NCBI GenBank assembly: GCA_030549495.1
Contig: JAUIRK010000977.1
Coordinates: 211,636 to 275,635, forward strand
DNA from: Nectonema munidae
Lineage: Eukaryota; Nematomorpha; Nectonematoida; Nectonematidae
Direction: 5' to 3'
Length of the DNA stretch: 64,000 bases
Part shown: piece by piece, positions 55,690 through 64,000 of the stretch
Numbering within the stretch: position 1 is the stretch's first letter
How the letters are laid out: each line of letters opens with the position of its first letter
Translations under genes and position numbers: made by a program
Notes under the pieces: model-generated
What the model saw: only the letters and a program-made list of their open reading frames with translations
What the model was told of the DNA's origin: nothing
Databases searched by the model: none

Positions 55690-57149
55690 ATAAAGTTGTT
55701 TCATAAATTTGTTTTGTTTTACGGATGGCTGGACATTAGCGTGGCTGAAATTTTGTCTTCCCGAGAGTTTACGCAAAAAATTATTAGCTCCGAATAATTC
55801 CCTTTGATTTTGAAATACAAATATACGGAATCGAAACTATACGATTATCAGCGGTCTTGCAAGACCTCCAGGGAGACAACTTACCAGACCTGATTATATA
55901 TTTAAATGTATAAATCGTAAAATGATAAAAAAAACATACCTGAAATAAAATTTCCAAAAAATATTTTACATACATATTGAAAGCACCCATTCCAAAAATT
56001 CTACATAAAAGTTCAAAACACTTAACTTTGAAATTGCAGTTTTATTTCATGAAAACTATATGATTGGTTGAAATGTTTATAAAAAAAATTCAATTTTTTT
56101 TTATTTAGGTTTTTGTCCAAAAAAAGTTGTCATTTTTGACCTAAATTTTTTAAAATTAAATTAAATTTTTTTTTTTTAAATTTTACATCAACGTATTCAT
56201 AATCGCTTATATTTTATTTTAGAAATTTAAAATTTTGAAAAATATTTATTTTTGATATATTTTTTTTTGATTTTAACAAATTTTTTAAAATTGTTAAACT
56301 TTTTAGCCATTTTCGGATCCCCGTAATTCGGGAACAGTATGAGATATGTAAAAACTGATTGCACCGTTGGAATCAGCGTCAAAAGTTTTGTTAGAATAGA
56401 TAATCAAATTGAAGTAAAAAAGGAATAAATTTAAATATTAGAAAAAACCCCTTATAACCTTCGATTACCACACTGTTTTGATGCAACACCATTACCACCA
56501 TAATGGAGTAAAAAGCCCATATTCAAAATAAATTGTTTAAGCATGGTCTGGAATTTTAGTACCACAATTTTACTTTATATCAGCCTATAATTGTCCTCAT
56601 AGACTATACTTGATGAATTATCACAGTTAAGAAAAAAGGGTAAAATTCGAAAAAACACATTTTTTTGTGTTTAAAAAACCCTAAAAAATTGAGCGCCATC
56701 TATTTTAAATTTTTATTTCTAATGCTACAAACTTTAAAATCCAACTATTTTATGAACAAAAGAATAAAATTGATTCAATATATTATAAAAAAATTTATGG
56801 AAAAACACGAAATGTAAGTCACTATGAACTCAGCAATGGCATGTTATATGCTCTATGAACAGAAGAGGTCTTCCATAAAAATCATCAATACATTGTACAT
56901 AGCTGTGCACAGTGCATAATTTATATCTTTCTCCCAGCATCAAACACCTCGAATAACGACCACTAAAGATATCGATCAACTCGTTGTGACGCAAATCTTG
57001 CATCATCGTAATAATCAAGATGTGTGAAATCCTTGGAAAGAATAAACAATCAGATAAATCTATCTACAGTTTCTCATTGAACGGTTATTGATTTTCATAC
57101 GCAAACAGTTATTGTTCTGTTTCACTACATCATCTTTGCTAACTTCAAC
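55690..57149. other. No gene seen downstream of RpS24
   Basis: Contains the RpS24 3' untranslated region and polyadenylation signal at its start, then AT-rich DNA without recognisable features. Confidence 0.45.
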
Positions 57150-58900
57150 TATACAAAATATGAGTTCTTCTCTTCCTCTACTGAATCCAACGAAGAGGAG
57201 CTTTCTGAATGCTCTGAAGATATAGCTTCTGATATTTTTCAAAGTTCAGAAGAGTTTGAAGTTGAAAGTTTTGATAACTCTGATGATGATTTAGAATATC
57301 GGGATGAAATCATGATGATGATATAGCCTTTTGGCTCCAGATGGAACTGAATTTACGTGGACCCTCTAAACCCTGTTATTGGCCCTAATTTGAGCCGTAA
57401 CAGACGTAATCTTTCATCTAGGTCATTTGGACCTTCAAATGAAGCAGTGGAAATGAGTTGACATCTTCAAGTTTTTTTTTATGTTAATCTTATGAGTTAT
57501 ATAGTTGATATGACTAGAAAAAAAGCTGCAGAAAACTACAGGTAATTCCTTTTGAAAAATTTTTACTTATTTTTAGTATGCCAATTGCAAGTGGGAAGAA
57601 CTAAAGAACTGCTACGAAAGATTTGAAATTTCCGATCTTTTTGCTTATTTTGGTTGTATCCTTCATATAGGCCAAAATAAAGACCAAAAAATTATCATGC
57701 GTCAGTTATTTTCAAAAACTGGAGATCCCTTCCTTTGAGCAGCAATTGGCAGACGTATGTTTATGTTTATTCACATTTTCATTAGGTTTGACGACAGTAC
57801 TCTAAGGGATAGAAACGACAAAATATCACCAATAAGATACCTACATGATAGTTTTTTTCATAAGTGCCATAGATTTTGGACACCACTTGATTCCGTCACA
57901 ATTGACGAGCAATTAATCAGTTTAGAGGTGGTTCGCCTGTAAAGGTTTATGATGGAATAAAACCAGGCCACTATGGAATGAAAATGTTCCATTTGAACGA
58001 TTCTAAAACTTTCTATGTAATGAAGCCTGAGCTTTACGTTACTGGTCTAACGGATAAAAACTATTTCTCCAGTCTTACAGTTTGTAAGCGATTGATTTCA
58101 CAGTGTCAGTTGCCTGAAGGCTGTGGAATATATTTAGATCGCTTCTTCACCTCACACGAATTAGTAGAGTGGTCTCTTGGACTACACTTGACTATTTGCA
58201 GTACTGTCAATCCAAATCGTAGATTTGTACCGGCTTTATTCAAACCTAAGTATTTGAAAACTCTCAACTTACAAGAGACTGAGAGCAAGATAGTGTATAG
58301 TAAGTTTGCATCGCTTTCAATATACATACCATTGAAACATGCTAAAAATAATTCAAGCCTGTATACATTTTGTCTTCACAACACACAAGAAGTGTAACCA
58401 TAACGAATAACAAAAGCAACCCAGAAACAATATTATGTTATAATGAAAATAAATGTGGTGTTGACAGTTTCAACCGAATGGCAAGGGAATATACCTGTTA
58501 CAAACCGAGTAGGCGCTGGACTATGGCCATATTTACCAATTATGTAGACATTGCAGCTACATTATTCATGGGTTATTTTCCAGCACAATTGCTCCGAAAA
58601 AGCTATCTCTGCAAAAAAGTTAGGAAGAAAAGTTTTTTTGAAAAGCTTGTCCCTAAGCCTATGCAGACAATCAATGCTAAATCGTTCACTTATTGCTCAA
58701 ATTTCTTTGCCGATAAAGAGCGCTTTGTCTTACTTCGGATTTCCTGCAATCTCAGAAGCTCTTTCTTCAAACAGAGGATATTGTTTTGTACCCGATTGCA
58801 AGCCAAGAACGAGAGGTACGCGCAAGTGTTCTCGTTGCAAAAGATTTATTTGCAAAAAGCATTCTTTTTTAACTTGTCCTCTCTGCAACACTTCTTGAAT
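57150..58900 (+). pseudogene. piggyBac transposase remnant D (same family as transposon A)
   Basis: An acidic N-terminus (SSTESNEEELSECSEDIAS, about 57177) is followed by NPVIGPNLSRNRRNLSSRS and FGPSNEA. Next come CYERFEISDLFAYFGCILHI (about 57606) and FDDSTLRDRNDKISPIRYLH and VTIDEQLI (first catalytic Asp, 57757-57942). A new frame (57978-58397) has GCGIYLDRFFTSHEL (second Asp). Then NPETILCYNENKCGVDSFNR supplies the third Asp of the GVD motif (58370-58520); the fourth position, Asp in relatives, is Asn. A Cys-rich tail (CFVPDCKPRTRGTRKCSRCK then FICKKHSFLTCPLC) ends at 58898. Three or more frame changes break it. It preserves the block that transposon A has lost. TTAA ends were not recognised. 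Confidence 0.85.
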
Positions 58901-59011
58901 ATAACGCATGATGTTTTTTTATTTTAAAATAATTTCATTTAGCTTTGATTTTTTAAAGATTTTTTAAGCGCTAGATTTTATATGGTGAAAAATTAATTAT
59001 TTCTATTTTTA

Positions 59012-59041
59012 TCATAATCATCATCATCATCATCCTCCTCC
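59012..59041 (+). repeat. CAT/CCT microsatellite
   Basis: ATCATCATCATCATC followed by CTCCTCCT. The AT-rich gap 58901-59344 otherwise holds nothing recognised. Confidence 0.8.
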
Positions 59042-59344
59042 TTTTGATACAAAAGTAGTTGCTAAAATTATGATGAAAATTTTTTTTATAAATTTTGTTT
59101 TTATCTGAAATGATGAACGAGAGGTAAGTGCAGGAATTTTTGTTGATTGTATATTTTTTTCATTTTAAGAAATGGGACTTGAAAAACACATTGGAATAAA
59201 TAGCCCAACAGTAGTAAACGAAGCTTGCTCCGTCATTGTAGCATAATAAAAGTGATTTTGTCACATCACATAAAAAACCTGAAAGCTTGATTTTATGTAA
59301 TAAATACAAAAGTAGAGTTGATTATTTCAATAGAGTGTCTAGAG

Positions 59345-59535
59345 CAGGGGTAGGCAATCTTTTCAGGGTGAGGGCCAGATGGGACATTTGAAATGAGCTC
59401 ACGGGCCAAAGAAGCAAAATATCAGTTTTACTTTAATTTTTATAATATTTATAATACATTTTTACATGCTTTATCATAGTACAAAGTAATTTATTCAAAA
59501 CTACAAATCATTGAGACTGTTGGTACTGTTTTCTA
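59345..59535. mobile_element. hAT end (CAGGGGTAGGCAATC type)
   Basis: CAGGGGTAGGCAATCTTTTC with GAGGGCCAGATGGGA just inside is a typical hAT end, preceded by GTCTAGAG, which fits the favoured hAT target. The element is interrupted at 59536 by the satellite-bearing piggyBac. Its other end is not in the window. Confidence 0.6.
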
Positions 59536-59539
59536 TTAA

Positions 59540-62500
59540 CCCTATTAGTGCTGGGCAAAATTTGTCCGCTCAAGTGCTGGGGGGCGTAAAGTGCCCCCCC
59601 CCCTATTTTTCTCAGATATTAATAAGTTTTTATAAATATTTTTAATGTTACATATATATTTCAACTATGCTGAATTCAGTGGTGATATTCATTTTTTATG
59701 AAAATCAATCAAACCTGTCAAAAAATTGATCTAAATGTAACAGCCCATCTCAAAAGAAACTTTTTATCTAAATAATTATATAAAGTTTTTTACACATGTA
59801 TACCCATTTTCAAATATGCTGAATTCAGTGGTGACATTCATTTTTTGTGAAAATCAATCATCTGTCAAAAAATTGATCTAAATGTAACAGCCCCCATCTC
59901 AGAAACTTTTTATCTAAATAATTATATAAAGTTTTTTACACATGTATACCCATTTTCAAATATGCTGAATTCAGTGGTGACATTCATTTTTTAATGAAAA
60001 TCAATCAAATCTGTCAAAAAATTGATCTAAATGTGACAGCTCATCTCAAAAAGGAACTTTTTATTTAAATAAGTATATAAAGTTTACACATGTATACCCA
60101 TTTTCAAATATGCTGAATTCAGTGGTGATATTCATTTTTTATGAAAATCAATCAAACCTGTCTAAAAATCGATCTAAATGTGACAGCTCATCTCAAAAAG
60201 AAACTTTTTATCTAAATAATTATATAAAGTTTTTTACACATGTATACCCATTTTCAAATATGCTGAATTCAGTGGTGATATTCATTTTTTTATGAAAATT
60301 AATCAAAACTTTCAAAAAATTGATTTATCCCAAAAAGAAAGGATCAGTCACGGTTTTTTGAATTAGAGAATTACGTTTAATAGAAAGTATAGGGAGATGA
60401 TGAAGTTTACTGTGTATGGCATTTTACACACATATACCCATTTTCAAGTAGGCTGTGTTTACTGGTTATATTCCTTTTTTTATAAAAAAAAATTAGTCAA
60501 ACTTGACAAAATAATTTAAATATGACAGCCCATGTCAAAATTAAATTTTTTTTTCTTATAAAAAGTTTTTATACATTTCAAGCATGTAGAATTTAATGGT
60601 GATGTCATTTTTTATGAAATCAATAAAACATGTCAAAAAAATCGATAATTCACTCAAAATATTTCATTCTACAGTAACTTATGTAACTCGATAGGACCTC
60701 CATCTTTTTGGCTACAAATTCGTTATCGACTTGTAGTCTCTACGTCATATTATAATTTACAGTATGTAATTTTGCTATTCATTCCATGATGATCCTTTCT
60801 TGGTAGCTCTTTTTTCATTAGAAATTTATATTCTTCAATGTGTGTTCGAAAATTTTTTTTATAATGATAAAATTACTTTTTTCCTCTCTCAAAGCATTCT
60901 GATTAAAGAATCTTCTTGATGATCTTAGACTTTTTTTTATCAGTATCGTGTATTTTATTATCAAGCCTGAATATTTGTCAACCAATCTCATTTCAAAGGT
61001 TTTTTTCTGATGAATCATTCGTGATGTTCATTGTTCAATTACAAAAAGTTGTCCACGTTCTTCATCTAAAAAATTCTTTCTTTTACGCAAAAGGAAAAAG
61101 ATGGACAAATTCAATTTAAATTAAAAATATCTTGATAGTGACTAAATTCTCACATATTGGCATCTGTGCCATTTTTGATAAATCTGACCTATTCTAAATT
61201 TTCAGATTTCCTACCCATCTTAGCTAAATGTTAATTGTAATCCTATATGATAAGCTATAGATTTAAATATTTTTCATTTGTAAAAGAGGAACTTCTTTTT
61301 CACAGTCAAAATCTTTTTGAAGCATCTATTATATAATTAGACCACTTCCTAGTTCATTAGAACATGGTAGAACTTCCATTTAGTCAAGATACATATTTTT
61401 TTTAATTATTTGTTTTGATCACATGTTCTCTTTTAAATTAGTTTTCAACTTGGTTCCTTCTCTCATACAAATTTTCAAAAGATTTTATAATACGTTTTTT
61501 TTTTAATAAATATTTCATACTCAAGTATGCAGCCATTTTTTGAAATTTTTTTACAGAACTAATTTTCAGGCATACATTACTAATTCAATTGCCACTTCGA
61601 GATATTTTTTAACCGTATTATCCAAAATCCAGTACAGAAATAAAATAAGCATAATCGATTTGGTATAAAACAGATATTTTATTTTTTTGAAAATATTTTT
61701 GAAGACAATATCTAGAAGTAAAACGCAAATCTGAAAGCTTTCAGATATTTTAAAACCATAAATGCCAAAACAGTCCAAAAATGAAACCAGCATCTTCCAT
61801 TTGGCATAAAAACAGATATTTTATTTAAATTTCAAAAATATTTCTGTAGACATTAGACGTAAATCGAACATTTGATTGATACTTTCAGACATTTAAAACA
61901 TCTAAATGCAAAAAATGATTTCAGAAATAAAAATTATCATGGTCGAATTGGTATAAAAACATATATTTCATGTAAAATTAAAGAGAATATTTTGGGATAT
62001 AGTTTTACGACATAAACCGTAAATTTGATTGACACTAGCAGTAAAACCTCTAAATGCGAAAACTGTGTTCAGAAATGAAATCATTATGATCTATTTGCTA
62101 TAAAAACATATTTCACGTAAAATTTGAATCAATATTTTTGAAAACAAATTTTAGAACTAAACGCAAATTTGATTGATACTTTAGGTATTTCCATAAATGA
62201 AACTAACATGGTCGATTTTGCATAAAAACATATTTAATTGTAAAATTTGAATGAATGTTTTTGGAGACAATTTTTAGAAGTAAACCGCAAATTTGATTAA
62301 CACTTATAGTTATTTTCACATCCTAAATGTAAAAAATGAGTTCAGAAATGAAAACAGCATGATTGATTTGGTATAAAAACATATATTTCAAGAGAATATT
62401 TTTGGAGACAATTTTCAGAAGTAAAACGCAAATTTGATTAATACTTATTGGTATTTTCAAATCCTAAATGTAAAAAATTAGTTCAAAAATGAAAACAGCA

Positions 62501-63287
62501 TGATCAATTTGCTATAAAAACAAATATTTCATGTAAAATTTAGAGAATATTTTTGGATATAGCTTTTAGAAGTAAACCGCAAATTTTGACTGATATTTTA
62601 AAACCTGTAAATGTGAAAAATGAGTTCAGAAATGAAAACAGCATGGTTGATTTGGTATAAAACATATATTTCATTGTAAAATTTGAATGAATGTTTTTGG
62701 AGACAATTTTTAGAAGTAAACCGCAAATTTGATTGACACTTATAGGTATTTTCATATCCTAAACGTAAAAAATGAGTCTAGAAATGAAACCAGCATGGCC
62801 GATTTAGTATAACACATATATTTCATTGTAAAATTTGAATGAATGTTTTTGGAGATAATTTTTAGAAGTAAACCGCAAATTTGATTGACACTTATAGGTA
62901 TTTCCAGATCCTAAACGTAAAAAATTAGTCCAGAAATGAAATCAGCATGGCCGATTTAGTGTAACACATAACAATTTTCATAAGTAAACGGCAAATTTGA
63001 TTAATACTTATAGGTATTTTCAAATCCTAAATGTAAAAAATGAGTCCAGAAATGAAAACAGCATGACCGATTTAGTATAAAAACATATATTTTATGTAAA
63101 ATTTGAAGGTATATTTTATTAGATATATTTTTGATCAATCAAAATTTTGATTGACATTTTCTAAAAAGTAGCCATGATTATTGAAAAAATTAAATATATA
63201 AAGTGTTATGCGTTCCAAACTGTATATAATTATAAATTTTCAGGGTATTATATAATATAGATCCTAAGTTATAAGGTTAAGTACAGA
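59540..63287. mobile_element. Satellite-bearing non-autonomous piggyBac, copy 2 (inverted, one end missing)
   Basis: Begins at TTAA (59536-59539) with CCCTATTAGTGCTGGG and the same inward-shifted subterminal motif as the right end of copy 1. It then carries array B inverted (about 59640-60640, about 7 units), the middle (60640-61560) and array A inverted (about 61570-63120, about 10 units). The match to copy 1 ends at 63287, the equivalent of about 19690, where a G-rich hAT-like end (CAGGCCCGTCGATA) begins. The last 220 bp and the second TTAA are therefore not in the window. Confidence 0.9.
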
Positions 63288-64000
63288 CAGGCCCGTCGAT
63301 AAAGGGGGAGGCATTGCCCCCCCCCCCCCCTGGATTTTTTTGCCTCCTCTGAGTGTCGTTAAAAAATTTATATCTTATTTATTATAACAGTTGTCTTCGC
63401 AAGTTTAAGAAGTTTCTGATCTTAATCATTTTTCTATCGCCTTGAATTATACTGAAAACAAGGGGATAAGTCGACATTAGAGTTGGTCGAAAAATACTGC
63501 TGAGGACTCATCATACTTGTTTGCAGCAAACTTTAATGAAAAACACATGTTGGCTACAAGAGATCTATTGTATGTCTGCTTTTCTTCTGTTGTCATTTGT
63601 TTCAAGTTTATGCTTCAGTTATGTGATAGAGACTGAGTGTACGAACATCTTTACTACTAGCCAATATCAAGTTTTCATTGTTTCTCACTCTTCATCATAC
63701 ATACTGTATAATTTTGTCTACTGTCTTACAATGCGAGGGCGCTTTTTCGTTTTGAGGTTTGTCTACTGTCTTACAAAATGCAAACATGTGTTTTAGATTT
63801 GATGTTTGTGTCTGACTAGGCGGATGCCTTTTTATGTGTCTCGCCTTTAATTTTTTCTGATCACAGAATGTATCAAGCATACGTGTTTTGATTGGATCAT
63901 AATTTTTGATTGGCTCGTAAGAAAGGGACATCATACTTTCTATAGAAGACATCTATTTTAAGGCCTTCTTTCCATTTACTACATACTAGTTAATTTTTAT
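63288..64000. mobile_element. Probable hAT-like insertion, running off the window
   Basis: CAGGCCCGTCGATAAAGG at 63288, then a poly-C run and GCCTCCTCTGAG, resembles hAT ends of the G-rich kind. It begins exactly where copy 2 of the satellite-bearing piggyBac stops. No transposase text was recognised before 64000. A short direct duplication (GTCTACTGTCTTACAA) occurs at about 63715 and 63761. Confidence 0.4.

Noticed and set aside
63521-63796. Secreted or membrane protein of 91 codons
   Set aside because: The frame lies across a short internal duplication next to a transposon end and shows no family motif.

Overview
The window looks like AT-rich nuclear DNA from an animal, probably an arthropod-like invertebrate; a copepod is a guess I cannot test. 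The evidence is a spliced ribosomal-protein gene with GT-AG introns, almost no host coding sequence, and a dense, layered load of cut-and-paste DNA transposons, one RTE-type LINE, a tRNA-derived SINE and several tandem-repeat families. There are no operons, CRISPR arrays or prokaryotic signals. I recognised no retrovirus-like or Polinton-like element.

Host genes. The anchor is ribosomal protein eS24 (RpS24) on the + strand. Its four coding exons are 42280-42282 (the ATG alone), 42472-42543, 50970-51179 and 55572-55685, and they give a 132-residue protein. Introns 2 (8.4 kb) and 3 (4.4 kb) are filled with transposons and repeats. Near the left edge, on the - strand, is one exon of an ABC transporter nucleotide-binding domain (1428-1635). 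At 15979-16258 (-) is a GC-rich probable exon of an unidentified gene.

Transposons, left to right: a hAT with an exact 8-bp target duplication (7851-9670); a piggyBac (10123-13521) holding a short inverted-repeat element, a hAT end and a TTAA-flanked piggyBac MITE; an RTE LINE on the - strand (about 18440-25860) cut by a 4.1-kb non-autonomous piggyBac (19470-23615) and a 183-bp hAT MITE (24223-24405); hAT transposase remnants at 26316-27557, 29745-32097 (with an opposite-strand hAT fragment beside it) and 39028-40718; a pogo/Tigger-like remnant (34751-35506); piggyBac remnants at 35775-36800, 41115-41500 and 57150-58900; and a fairly well kept piggyBac transposase in RpS24 intron 2 (46066-47739).

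Repeat systems. The most unusual is the 4.1-kb non-autonomous piggyBac family. It has TTAA ends and an asymmetric end structure like that of canonical piggyBac. It carries two different tandem arrays with units of about 150 bp. A second, inverted copy lies at 59540-63287, a single end at 33000-33307, and a rearranged piece of both arrays at 730-1150. A second family, a composite of long tandem units plus a 28-bp minisatellite, occurs four times (37742-38800, 41510-42205, 52272-52679 inverted, 54400-55085). Three of these copies sit just upstream of, or inside, RpS24. A tRNA-derived SINE family is present twice (3067-3190 + and 54262-54399 -).

All calls come from reading the sequence. No database search was run, and family names are by motif recognition.
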